Source of the DNA: Desulfosediminicola ganghwensis
GTDB lineage: Bacteria; Desulfobacterota; Desulfobulbia; Desulfobulbales; Desulfocapsaceae
Length of the DNA: 64,000 nucleotides
Direction: 5' to 3'
Assembly (NCBI RefSeq): GCF_005116675.2
Contig: NZ_CP050699.1
Coordinates: 3,805,001 to 3,869,000, forward strand
Part shown: positions 55,929-63,705 of the stretch, one piece after another
Position numbering within the stretch: the stretch's first letter is position 1
Layout: each line of letters begins with the position of its first letter
Translations under genes and position numbers: made by a program
The notes under the pieces: model-generated
What the model was told of the DNA's origin: nothing
The model's input: only the letters and a program-made list of their open reading frames with translations
Databases searched by the model: none

Positions 55929-55953
55929 TTTTAATGAGGTGGTTCGGTTTTTT
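55919..55953 (+). terminator. Riboswitch expression-platform terminator
   Basis: CCGAGTTGCC pairs with GGTGGTTCGG (using G-U pairs) across a 9-base loop, followed by six Ts. The left arm is the 3' strand of the GEMM aptamer, so aptamer folding and termination exclude each other. This predicts that ligand binding turns the gene on. Confidence 0.78.
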
Positions 55954-55982
55954 CTGTTGAACTGGATAAAAGGGGGGCTGCT

Positions 55983-57107
55983 ATGAAAACACTTTCTACT
56001 ATGGCCAGTTGCATCAAACAACGACTCTTTGCGACAACCTTGATGGCAGTACTTTTGACACTACTATTGGATTCTGCAGTCTTGGGAGAGTATTTAGAAG
56101 TAGATTTATATCCACTTTACACAGAAGACTACAATCTGTTTGACCATGAATATAGAGGATTTTTTGACTATTTTGAGCAAGACCACATCACTATTCCCGA
56201 CCTGCCTGGGGCAACCTTTTACGTCAAGTCAAAGAACCATACAGGGCCTCACGTGTTGTCTTCTACCCTGGAAGGCACCGAGAGTTTCAAGATTCCTATT
56301 GACGAACCAGGTGTGTCCAAAATTTATATGTTAGGCACGGGTACTTATTTGGCATCGTCATTTGGCCATAGTAGCCTCTGGTGCGAGGACTTAAATCATT
56401 TTTCCTTCACCCTTTCCTATTCTGATGGCGCTGAGGAAGAGGTATTTCCGGTTAACACACTCACTGGACTTTCACAGTGGAGTGACATTCTCCATGGATA
56501 CATGTACGGCTATAGTGGCATAGCAGTGGGCCATTTTCCGGCGTCTGAATGGGGTCACTATCACCTTTACGAAATAGCCGTAGATAATCAGAAAACGATT
56601 ACTGCAATAACTATGAACGACAAGTCAGGAGGCACCTATGATGTTGGTGATTACACCATACTGGCAATGACTCTTGAGGTAATTTCAATCCCAGTAGAGG
56701 TGGATATTAAACCTGGTTCTTGTCCGAATCCGTTAAATACAAGACAGAAGGGGATATTACCTGTCGCAATTTTAGGCACTGAGGATTTTGATGTAACTAC
56801 TATAGACCCTGAGTCTGTTCGATTGGTGGGGGCTGCCCCACTTCACTGGTCAATGGAGGATGTTGCCACACCATATGAAGATATCATGCATGGTTGTGAT
56901 ACTCATGCCTGCACCGAGTTACGATATGATGGCTTCATAGATCTCACTTTGAAGTTCAATGCTCAGGAGGTAGTCGCCGCCATTGGTGAAGTAGAGGATT
57001 ATGAGTGTCTGATCCTCGAACTTTCTGGAAACCTGAAAGATGAATTTGGAGGAACTTCTTTTGAAGGTGAGGATTTTGTGTTTATCCTGAAGAAGAACAA
57101 AAAGTAA
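55983..57107 (+). CDS. Secreted protein controlled by the GEMM riboswitch
   Basis: The 374-residue product has a signal peptide (LFATTLMAVLLTLLLDSAVLG). Residues about 35 to 235 are a beta-rich domain with several aromatic and aspartate residues, without a recognised family. Residues about 240 to 370 contain VDIKPGSCPNPLNTRQKGIL, PVAILGTEDFDVTTIDP and DGFIDLTLKFNAQEVV, a module I recognise from many secreted proteins of Deltaproteobacteria and Planctomycetes but cannot name. Riboswitch control suggests an extracellular surface or matrix role tied to cyclic-dinucleotide signalling. Confidence 0.85.
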   Translation: MKTLSTMASCIKQRLFATTLMAVLLTLLLDSAVLGEYLEVDLYPLYTEDYNLFDHEYRGFFDYFEQDHITIPDLPGATFYVKSKNHTGPHVLSSTLEGTESFKIPIDEPGVSKIYMLGTGTYLASSFGHSSLWCEDLNHFSFTLSYSDGAEEEVFPVNTLTGLSQWSDILHGYMYGYSGIAVGHFPASEWGHYHLYEIAVDNQKTITAITMNDKSGGTYDVGDYTILAMTLEVISIPVEVDIKPGSCPNPLNTRQKGILPVAILGTEDFDVTTIDPESVRLVGAAPLHWSMEDVATPYEDIMHGCDTHACTELRYDGFIDLTLKFNAQEVVAAIGEVEDYECLILELSGNLKDEFGGTSFEGEDFVFILKKNKK

Positions 57108-57135
57108 GTATTTCTATATTAGTATGATTTGCCAT

Positions 57136-57168
57136 AAGGCAGAGTCATTTAGCTGGCTCTGCCTTTTC
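57136..57168 (+). terminator. Terminator after the riboswitch-controlled gene
   Basis: AAGGCAGAGTCA and TGGCTCTGCCTT pair closely with a short loop, followed by TTCT. It lies 28 bases after the stop codon. Confidence 0.8.
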
Positions 57169-57601
57169 TATTTGCTATGGAGAAGGGTAGCAAATACCAA
57201 TACTAACAATATAAATGGTGATCGGGCCTGACGTTTTAGGATTTTGAGGTTTGATTTGATCTCAATCTTCTGATAAACGAGCTCCAAGAGTTACAGGAAA
57301 TACCTCTCACTGGCGGAGGCGACAAGACTGCTGACCTTCCCCGCAGGTAATGTTGAAGTGCAAGGCTCAGTTGTTGGAATTACCTGATCAGGAAGAATCT
57401 TCAACTCCACCTTGCATGATTGTGTCGTGGAATCAATCACGACGCCTGACATCTCGGTGCAAACTGGCGAGTAACGATTATTTGGTATTTTCTCCGCGTT
57501 CGATAGAAGAAATCTGCTCTAGCATGCTAACCCTGTTTCTGCATATCCTAACAAAATTCCGTCTTGTTAGTATGACCTACATGTTGTAAACATCAGTAAC
57601 A
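57169..57601. other. Non-coding cassette-like DNA
   Basis: A copy of the shared repeat TGATTGTGTCGTGGAATC is at 57417 to 57434, followed by ACGCCTGACATC, which resembles a degenerate attC core. The short frame at 57350 to 57589 overlaps this and is probably not a gene. Confidence 0.4.
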
Positions 57602-57829
57602 TAGCTAAATCAAGAACTGGTTTATGAAGTATTCTTTACCGAGGGAGTTGATTTATACGGTGGGACTCGACACAGTTCAGCTATAGCTGTTAGGGAGCAT
57701 TTTACACCAGAACAGATTAAACAAGGGACGATGCATCAAACCAATAAAGCTTTTGAAAGATACTTTAGAATAGGTTCTGATGATGTTCGCAATATTTACC
57801 AACATACATCACAGATGTGGCTCAAATGA
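57602..57829 (+). pseudogene. C-terminal fragment of a tyrosine recombinase
   Basis: In frame with the stop at 57827, the DNA reads YEVFFTEGVDLYGGTRHSSA (HxxR-like GTRHS box), then FTPEQIKQGTMHQTNKAFER and YFRIGSDDVRNIYQ. This resembles the final catalytic stretch of phage-type integrases. No start codon or N-terminal domain is present, so it is a remnant. Confidence 0.6.
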
Positions 57830-57865
57830 TGTCTTAACAACTAACTTAGATAAAGCATAAAAACA

Positions 57866-58414
57866 TTGATAAATCTACCTAATATACCCACCGACAACCT
57901 ATATAAGTTTATAGCTATTTTTGGCTTGGTCATTACGATTTTTGGACTATATATGTTGAAATCTCGATCTAGAGAAATGCAACCTAAGATATTCATCTTA
58001 CAAGAAGAAGCAGCGTTGTTGGAGAGCGAGATAGATATCTTATCACAGAGTTTAGATAAAGTAGAAGAGCAATTAGATAGCCTCGAAAAAGATTCTAACC
58101 GAGATCCAAATAAAATAGCCCATGTTAAATTATTACACGAAAAGAACCGAGAAAACCATAATGAGGTTAAAAGGAAAAGGGCTGTACAAATTGTTAAAGT
58201 CCAAAATAGTCGATTATTACTAAATCAAATCACACGAGAGAATAGAGCTGATAAATTGCTAATAACTCTCGGTATATTATCTATGCTTTTGGGATTCAAT
58301 CTTTGGTACTTTTTATTACAGAGTCCGCAGGACAAACTACTGAAACACGAACTGCAAAAAGCAACTTTAGCTACTGATAAACTAAGCATTCGGGGGCAGA
58401 CCCCAAATCCCTGA
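57866..58414 (+). CDS. Membrane coiled-coil cassette protein
   Basis: The 182-residue product starts at TTG 57866. It has one membrane helix near the N-terminus (FIAIFGLVITIFGLYML), a charged coiled coil (about residues 45 to 110, EEAALLESEIDILSQSLDKV) and a second membrane helix (LLITLGILSMLLGFNLWYFLL). Function unknown. It is followed within 40 bases by attC site C and probably is a cassette gene. Confidence 0.6.
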   Translation: MINLPNIPTDNLYKFIAIFGLVITIFGLYMLKSRSREMQPKIFILQEEAALLESEIDILSQSLDKVEEQLDSLEKDSNRDPNKIAHVKLLHEKNRENHNEVKRKRAVQIVKVQNSRLLLNQITRENRADKLLITLGILSMLLGFNLWYFLLQSPQDKLLKHELQKATLATDKLSIRGQTPNP

Positions 58415-58441
58415 TGATATGACTGATTGTGTCGTGGAATC
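58415..58441 (+). repeat. 27-bp repeat preceding attC core, copy at 58.4 kb
   Basis: TGATATGACTGATTGTGTCG followed by TGGAATC is identical to 60137 to 60163. Shorter versions of its 3' part occur at 53176 and 57417. Confidence 0.75.
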
Positions 58442-58449
58442 TTGCAGGT

Positions 58450-58524
58450 TGCCTAACAGCGCTTTCTTCTGTATAACATTACAAAAATTATGTTACGCAG
58501 ATTCTGTATAATTACTTGTTAGAA
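58450..58524 (+). repeat. attC-like site C
   Basis: It starts with the core GCCTAAC (58451) and ends with CTTGTTAG (58516). Between them AACATTACAAAAATTATGTT can fold as the central hairpin. The 75-bp length and position directly after one small gene and before another fit an integron site. Confidence 0.55.
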
Positions 58525-58545
58525 ATCCAAAATAAAATATCGAAT

Positions 58546-59151
58546 ATGAAAACAAAGGTAGCTTTACAATTTAAGATTGAATTATTAGAAATTTCTCCAA
58601 TAATTTGGAGGACTATTCAAGTTTCAGCAAGATATAGTTTCTGGGATTTGCATGTAGCAATTCAAGATTCAATGGGATGGCTTGATTATCATATTCATGA
58701 ATTCAAAATTAAGCCACCTAGAAAAAGAAATTTCATATCCATTGGTATTCCACATAATGAATATGAAAACAAAACTCTCCCTGGGTGGGAAACCAAGGTT
58801 ACAGATTATTTAAATGAACCTGGTGACTTTGCACTCTATGAGTACGATTTTGGTGATGGATGGGAACATAAAGTAACATTAGAGAGTAAGTTTTTAGCAG
58901 ACGATAATGTCAAATATCCAATATGCATCAAAGGCGAGCGATCCTGTCCCCCTGAAGACTGTGGTGGAGTGCCAGGCTATTATGAATTAATCGAAATACT
59001 TTCAGATAAAAAGCATGAACGTTACGAAGATATGGTTTACTGGTTAGAGAACCATGCCAAGAGCTATATGCCTTATAAGCCTGAAATTTTTGATTCTAGT
59101 TCAGTTGAATTTTGGAATCCAAAAAAACGCTTCAATATGGCATTTAAATAA
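58546..59151 (+). CDS. Plasmid pRiA4b ORF-3-like family protein
   Basis: The roughly 201-residue protein has the family features: LQFKIELLEISPIIWRTIQV at the start, FWDLHVAIQDSMGWLDYHIH, YEYDFGDGWEHKVTLE, and CIKGERSCPPEDCGGVPGYYE. The family is common in plasmids and integron cassettes and its biochemical role is unsettled. I chose ATG 58546; a TTG at 58516 is in frame but would overlap the end of attC site C. attC-like sites on both sides define it as a cassette. Confidence 0.85.
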   Translation: MKTKVALQFKIELLEISPIIWRTIQVSARYSFWDLHVAIQDSMGWLDYHIHEFKIKPPRKRNFISIGIPHNEYENKTLPGWETKVTDYLNEPGDFALYEYDFGDGWEHKVTLESKFLADDNVKYPICIKGERSCPPEDCGGVPGYYELIEILSDKKHERYEDMVYWLENHAKSYMPYKPEIFDSSSVEFWNPKKRFNMAFK

Positions 59152-59159
59152 AAATATTT

Positions 59160-59221
59160 TGCTAAAAAAGTCGGTCAACACGGACTCGCTGAAGCTCGCC
59201 GGTTACCTTCACGTTATGTAT
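59160..59221 (+). repeat. attC-like site D
   Basis: GCTAAAAAAGTCGGTCAACACGG is followed by a short loop, then GCTCGCCGGTTACC and the core ACGTTATG. The arms pair imperfectly with bulges, as attC sites do. The left core is atypical, so confidence is moderate. Confidence 0.5.
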
Positions 59222-59254
59222 GTAGAGCAATTCAAATCCAACAGGAGGTGCCAA

Positions 59255-59755
59255 ATGTGGCCATTTAGTAAAAAAAAGAAAGAGGATGATAGCTCATCAG
59301 TATTTGTAACAGACGCAATTCTATCTCGTGCATTAATGGGCAACCGAGATGCTTGGGACAAAATTTTGAATGACAGTTCTAGAGATTTGTTAAAAGCCAT
59401 TTCGGGCGTCACTATGTCATGCACAATCATCCATCGCTGGGGAGATACTCTTGAAAAAGAGGATTATTTCAACACAAATAAATTTATTGATTTTGTGATT
59501 GGCCAGCACGCAAACAAGAGTACTCTCCAAGAAATAAATGATGACGACAAACTATGGGAAGTAACACAGGAAATCGTTAAGAGCTGTATTGATTTTATGA
59601 AAGAGAAAAAACAAATCCCAACGGAAATAAGTAAATATATTGAAGATGCAAATAATGCACCAGCAATCCATGAAGGGGCATTGCTTAGTGCAATGATGAA
59701 TCCCGTTTCAAACCTGACGAAAAAAGCTCAAGACATTACCAAAAGATTATCGTGA
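59255..59755 (+). CDS. Hypothetical cassette protein
   Basis: The 166-residue product starts at ATG 59255 with a strong AGGAGG 7 bases upstream; the open frame extends further back without support. It begins with a lysine-rich patch (WPFSKKKKEDD) and is helical after that (ILSRALMGNRDAWDKIL). No family is recognised. It is the first of three closely packed small genes. Confidence 0.65.
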   Translation: MWPFSKKKKEDDSSSVFVTDAILSRALMGNRDAWDKILNDSSRDLLKAISGVTMSCTIIHRWGDTLEKEDYFNTNKFIDFVIGQHANKSTLQEINDDDKLWEVTQEIVKSCIDFMKEKKQIPTEISKYIEDANNAPAIHEGALLSAMMNPVSNLTKKAQDITKRLS

Positions 59756-59783
59756 GAAAATTATCAAAAACAGGAGAAGACAA

Positions 59784-59903
59784 ATGGGTGGTGCTTTTTA
59801 TTTAATAGGTATTGCTCTGGCTGGGTTTGTAGTAAGAGAATTAAGGGACAGACCACAAATTTCTTCATTCCTAAAAGAGGATTATGACCACCAACGAAGC
59901 TGA
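59784..59903 (+). CDS. Small single-span membrane protein
   Basis: A 39-codon gene starts at ATG 59784 behind CAGGAGAAGA. It encodes GGAFYLIGIALAGFVV, a likely membrane helix, then a charged tail (RELRDRPQISSFLKEDY). It overlaps the next gene by 20 bases. The good ribosome-binding site and tight packing argue for a real gene. Confidence 0.5.
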   Translation: MGGAFYLIGIALAGFVVRELRDRPQISSFLKEDYDHQRS

Positions 59904-60114
59904 ATCACTCTCCCCTTTCACCACCAAGGATGCTGAAACCATTTGGCGTGAAAGCATTGCCGGGCTACTCAAGGCAGCCTACTTGCAAAGCTTCTCACAA
60001 TCCAAGATTGATTCTGCCCGATACAAGTTTCCATCATTCAAAGAGTGGTGGGCAACCCTCGACAACGAACAGCGAAAACGAGTGAAGGGGGCGCTGGCCG
60101 CGTTCATCCTCTGA
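59884..60114 (+). CDS. Small hypothetical cassette protein
   Basis: The 76-residue product starts at ATG 59884 with AAGAGG upstream. It is helical and tryptophan-containing (TIWRESIAGLLKAAYLQSF, FKEWWATLDNEQRKRVKGAL). No family is recognised. The 27-bp repeat and an attC-like core follow the stop. Confidence 0.55.
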   Translation: MTTNEAESLSPFTTKDAETIWRESIAGLLKAAYLQSFSQSKIDSARYKFPSFKEWWATLDNEQRKRVKGALAAFIL

Positions 60115-60136
60115 TCGCGGCCGGTGCCCCCTTCTG

Positions 60137-60180
60137 GTGATATGACTGATTGTGTCGTGGAATCAACCATACCGCCTAAC
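60137..60180 (+). repeat. 27-bp repeat plus attC-like half site
   Basis: The same 27 bases as at 58415 are followed 10 bases later by the core GCCTAAC (60174 to 60180) and AAGCTCG. I do not find the matching right core, so the site looks truncated. Confidence 0.5.
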
Positions 60181-60358
60181 AAGCTCGTCTCGGCAGCCGA
60201 TCCCCTTTTTCTTAACTTCAACATCCCTTAAGGCATTGACAGTACAAACAATACATGCAAGTGTAGTAGTCCAATGATTCCCCTGTTTTCCATAAAGTTG
60301 ACCTCTCAAAAAAGGTTAGCCTTAAAAACCAAATAACTTTAACCGTAAAGGTGACGTA

Positions 60359-60622
60359 ATGAGTGAGGTAAAAGGCTTGGATTTTGAAGAATATGTTCAA
60401 TGGCGAAAAGACCTGGAAGATGCAGTAAAAATTGAAAATGACTTAATAATTCTTGGGCCGCAAGGGTTCTATGATATAGAAATTTCATCATGTAATACCT
60501 ATGAGAAAATATTGGGTTGGGCATTCCACTTATCTGAAAAAACTTGGATGACCACTGATGTGTTGCGGTATTTCATCAGAGTTGCATGTCAAGCTAGTGA
60601 TATAAAAGTGCCTTCCGTGTAA
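60359..60622 (+). CDS. Hypothetical cassette protein
   Basis: The 87-residue product begins at ATG 60359 with AAAGGTGAC upstream. The sequence (FEEYVQWRKDLEDAVKIEND, EKILGWAFHLSEKTWMTTDV) has no recognised domain. Small stand-alone genes like this are typical of integron arrays. Confidence 0.55.
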   Translation: MSEVKGLDFEEYVQWRKDLEDAVKIENDLIILGPQGFYDIEISSCNTYEKILGWAFHLSEKTWMTTDVLRYFIRVACQASDIKVPSV

Positions 60623-61112
60623 TGCGAATCTCAAACAAGCCTAGTCCTAAACGGTATTAGGCTTGAGTAGGACTGTATTGCTCCACTTTGACAGATCCCT
60701 GTGACTGATAGTACATTCCTATCAAGCATTAAGGTTGATGGGGCATATCTCAAGTAAAACGATACATGCTAGAGGTTAACCTTCCTACTGTTAAGGCTCA
60801 GGCTCTACTGCATGGAAGATTTGCTCCATTAATTGTAGTGGTAGGAAAGATACTGCTTTCATCACCAGAGCCTCCAGCTCGCCCGTATAAGGTCAACCGG
60901 CTATGTCCTGATAAGCTGCAACCCCCATTCCACTGGTTAGGCATTCTTTGATCCGCTGATAGCACCCCTTTAGAGGCAACTGAGATCGCCGATTGCATGA
61001 TCACCAACGGTTCCTGTACAAATGTGACAGTCAGAAAACCACTTTCCTAAAAAATGTAGAGGTACCTATAGACCTGATAGGTGGCAATGGGGTACAGGGC
61101 GGTTCAGCCTAA
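60623..61112. other. Non-coding stretch
   Basis: No supported gene. CAAGCCTAGTCC/TTAGGCTTG just after the preceding stop can form a short hairpin, possibly a terminator. The rest shows no clear feature. Confidence 0.4.
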
Positions 61113-61703
61113 TCATTCAGACATGCTTTCCAGGTATTTACTCCACTTGCCTTTTTCCGATTTTACAATTCTTTCTTGTTCTGCTCCACCCTCTTTGTAA
61201 AAATAACTTCGTTCACCAATCTCAGCACCATACGAATGCTTATATCCATATTGTTCAGCACTACAAAACTCATTGCCTAGCCAAATTGCATCAAGCTCAT
61301 GATACTTGAGAGGGGTACCGTTTTTAACCTTCCGCTCAACCCTCTCACATGCCTCTAGTGCAACTGCTTGACGTACCTTCGTTGCTTGGTATTCATCATA
61401 GGCAAAATAACCTCCTATGATGATTGCGGAGATTAACATTAATGATCCGGTAATTACCGATATTGATTTTACGACCCTTTTCTGCTTCTCGAGAGCCTTC
61501 TCATCAAGTGGTATCTCAGGCCCCTTAGCCCATAGGCATGCTAATCCTCCGAGTATCAGAGCTCCTAGCCAGTTAACAAGTAATCCTAAATAGTTAGTAG
61601 CTTCCACCCTTCCCTGCCTTTCAGTAGGAGGGAATAACCAACAAACAGTGATCAGTACGATACATACAATTATGATTCTCTTTTGCTTCCTGTTTAAATT
61701 CAT
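61113..61703 (-). CDS. Putative membrane protein
   Basis: The 196-residue product has three predicted membrane helices: IIIVCIVLITVCWLF, LLVNWLGALILGGLACLW and ISVITGSLMLISAIIIGGYF. A C-terminal soluble region of about 75 residues has three cysteines or so and a KHSYGAEIGERSYFY segment. No family is recognised. The start lies in a good context (GGTAGGGAGCACGG upstream on the minus strand). Confidence 0.6.
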   Translation of the reverse strand: MNLNRKQKRIIIVCIVLITVCWLFPPTERQGRVEATNYLGLLVNWLGALILGGLACLWAKGPEIPLDEKALEKQKRVVKSISVITGSLMLISAIIIGGYFAYDEYQATKVRQAVALEACERVERKVKNGTPLKYHELDAIWLGNEFCSAEQYGYKHSYGAEIGERSYFYKEGGAEQERIVKSEKGKWSKYLESMSE

Positions 61704-61991
61704 CCGTGCTCCCTACCTTGAAAACTGATGTAATTGCCCAGACGATCCCTGTTTCGTCAAAGTGAATAAAAAGCTGCCAAGCTGTCCTGACGTGCTATTC
61801 ATCGAAAGAACTAAGTATACGATGCCATCATCTTTGATATCTGCAAATGTAGTTTCCAACTGGCTTACTTGACGTCTTCTCATCCATCAGGTCATTTTTC
61901 TCACGCGAGGGTAATAATATCCAGTCGATATTCGAACCGTAATTGTTCTAATTCTCTCGGAATGTCAGACAGTACCCTGAAGGCTATCGAG

Positions 61992-62225
61992 CTATGTGCA
62001 TGACCAGACCACTATTTTTATACCAGCTTGAAAGTGAGTGCTTTTCTCAAGGCTTTTGAGTTTCTTGGCATCTGACACCTCCATTCCTCCAAATTTACTG
62101 CGCCAGCGGTAATATGTCTGTTCGGTGATGTTGCGCTGCCGACACACTTCCCGAACGTTTCCAATGGCATCACCCTCTTTGAGTATTCGAATAATCTGTT
62201 CTTCCGAAAATCTCTTTCTCTTCAT
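61992..62225 (-). pseudogene. IS3-family orfA remnant
   Basis: The product starts KRKRFSEEQIIRILKEGDAI, NVREVCRQRNITEQTYYRWR and SKFGGMEVSDAKKLKSLEK, the helix-turn-helix OrfA of IS3 elements (IS407-like). After residue 60 the sequence diverges, and no orfB follows, so this is a truncated insertion sequence. Confidence 0.75.
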
Positions 62226-62309
62226 CAGTTCCCTCCAGTTGATTTGCCCGAAAGTCTAACATATCAACTGGCATAAAAGCTAAGGGGCTAGTCACTAAGT
62301 GGATGAAAC

Positions 62310-62372
62310 GCTAAGTTCACCAGCGACCTTAAGCGAGTCCAGCGGAACGTAGTGAAGCGAGGTGAAACGTTT
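62310..62372 (-). repeat. attC-like site F (candidate)
   Basis: On the minus strand AACGTTTCACC pairs with GGTGAACTTAGCGTT, around a centre containing CACTACGTTCCGCTGG, a loop composition common in attC sites. It overlaps the end of the truncated Nmad2-like frame. Confidence 0.4.
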
Positions 62373-62620
62373 TTTTATGCCCATTTTTATCTGGATTATC
62401 TTTAGGCATACCATGCAAACCCAACTCACAGTTAGACTTGAGCCATTCTATAAAACTATTCTGAACTTTTTCATTGTGATTAACACGAGTTCCTCTGCCA
62501 CCGACCAAGCATAGATATTTCGCCGGAATATTTATTCTGTTATCTCCATAGTAAATGAATTTATCAGATATAAAAACTGGCTCCTCGACGTATTGAGTGG
62601 ATTTGATTTTTTAGACGGTT
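62329..62620 (-). pseudogene. Nmad2-like nucleotide-modification protein, 5' part cut off by IS30
   Basis: From the IS30 end a minus-strand frame reads STQYVEEPVFISDKFIYYGD, NRINIPAKYLCLVGGRGTRV and VQNSFIEWLKSNCELGLHGM, then PKDNPDKNG to a stop at 62329. This resembles the C-terminus of Nmad2 proteins (nucleotide modification associated domain 2) found in phages and islands. That family match is from memory. No matching N-terminal half is seen on the far side of IS30. Confidence 0.45.
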
Positions 62621-63705
62621 GCTGGAGTCACGTAATAAGTGCAACACGTTGACCAGTAAAGGCTTCCAAAGGTGTTAAGCCATCCAATACTTTTCTTGGC
62701 GTGAGGTTCAGAATGAATACCCCATCCTGAATATCCTCATCAGCCAATGTAGCGAGATCAAATCTCTTTGGCCACAAACGGCGGAGACGACCGTTTGTGT
62801 TTTCATTGGTGCCACGCTGCCAACTTGCATATGGTTTGGCAAAGTACATATCTGCTCCAGTCTCCTTTGAGACTCGGTCATGGTCGGCAAATTCACCCCC
62901 ATTATCCAGTGTTACTGTCAATGCAGAGTGCACTTTGCCGAGCATGCAGATCAGTGCATCAGCTACAGCTTCCTTGCTCTTACGAAGCACACGTTGAGCC
63001 AAGGTAAATCGACTTGTCCGATCAACCAATGTAACCAGGCTTGCATTGACGCCATGAACAAGATCACCTTCCCAATCCCCAAGGCGCGATCTTTGATCGA
63101 CAACCTCTGGCCTTGAACTGCTGTCTACTCGATTGGGAATGGCAGCTACACCAGCCTTTCTGTAACGTTTACCTCCCTTCCAGCGTTTTTTCCCATACCG
63201 CGGCAAGCGAGTATGGAGCAGGCCACCTTGCTGGCGATCCTCACTGATACGCCTGTAGATGGTCGTGTGGCTGAGCCTGTTTGCTCCTGAGCATTCAATG
63301 CCCATACGGGAACTGATAGCGGCTGGCGACCAGCCAAGGGCCAGGGACTCTCGTATGATTGTATCTGTTTCAGGATCACGTTTATCTGCTTTGTCTGCGG
63401 AACGTCTACGGTTATCGCTGAGCACTTGGGCACCCTGGGGATCATAACCCTTTTCGGTACGGTTTCTTTTCAGTTCACGACTGATAGTACTGCTGCTGAC
63501 TCCTGCTTCTTGGGCTATAGCCTTTTGGCTCATGCCCGCTTTACGCAGGCCGTAAATCTGGTATCTTTGCTGTTGAGAGAGTTGGCGATAGTGCTTGTTG
63601 TGATTGTTCATGACAGACCGTGGTTAAGTGTGAGAGCTGACACCATATCGTCAACTCACTCACTTTTCAAACTTCAGTCTGTTGCACTTATTGTATTACT
63701 CCAGC
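62621..63705 (-). mobile_element. IS30-family element
   Basis: Terminal repeats GCTGGAGTCACGTAATAAGT with GCAAC (left) and the complement of GCTGGAGTAATACAATAAGT with GCAAC (right) bound a 1085-bp element with one transposase gene. I could not define a target duplication. Confidence 0.88.
62628..63611 (-). CDS. IS30-family transposase
   Basis: The 327-residue DDE transposase begins with a helix-turn-helix (LSQQQRYQIYGLRKAGMSQK, AIAQEAGVSSSTISRELKRN). It has the catalytic core with LGDWEGDLVHG, VTLDNGGEFADHDRVS and ENTNGRLRRLWPKRFDL, and ends at the left repeat. It appears intact. Confidence 0.95.
   Translation of the reverse strand: MNNHNKHYRQLSQQQRYQIYGLRKAGMSQKAIAQEAGVSSSTISRELKRNRTEKGYDPQGAQVLSDNRRRSADKADKRDPETDTIIRESLALGWSPAAISSRMGIECSGANRLSHTTIYRRISEDRQQGGLLHTRLPRYGKKRWKGGKRYRKAGVAAIPNRVDSSSRPEVVDQRSRLGDWEGDLVHGVNASLVTLVDRTSRFTLAQRVLRKSKEAVADALICMLGKVHSALTVTLDNGGEFADHDRVSKETGADMYFAKPYASWQRGTNENTNGRLRRLWPKRFDLATLADEDIQDGVFILNLTPRKVLDGLTPLEAFTGQRVALIT

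Noticed and set aside
57350-57589. 79-codon frame
   Set aside because: It overlaps a shared non-coding repeat and has no ribosome-binding site or protein-like pattern.
60766-60951. 61-codon frame
   Set aside because: No ribosome-binding site and no family resemblance; an equal-length frame exists on the opposite strand.
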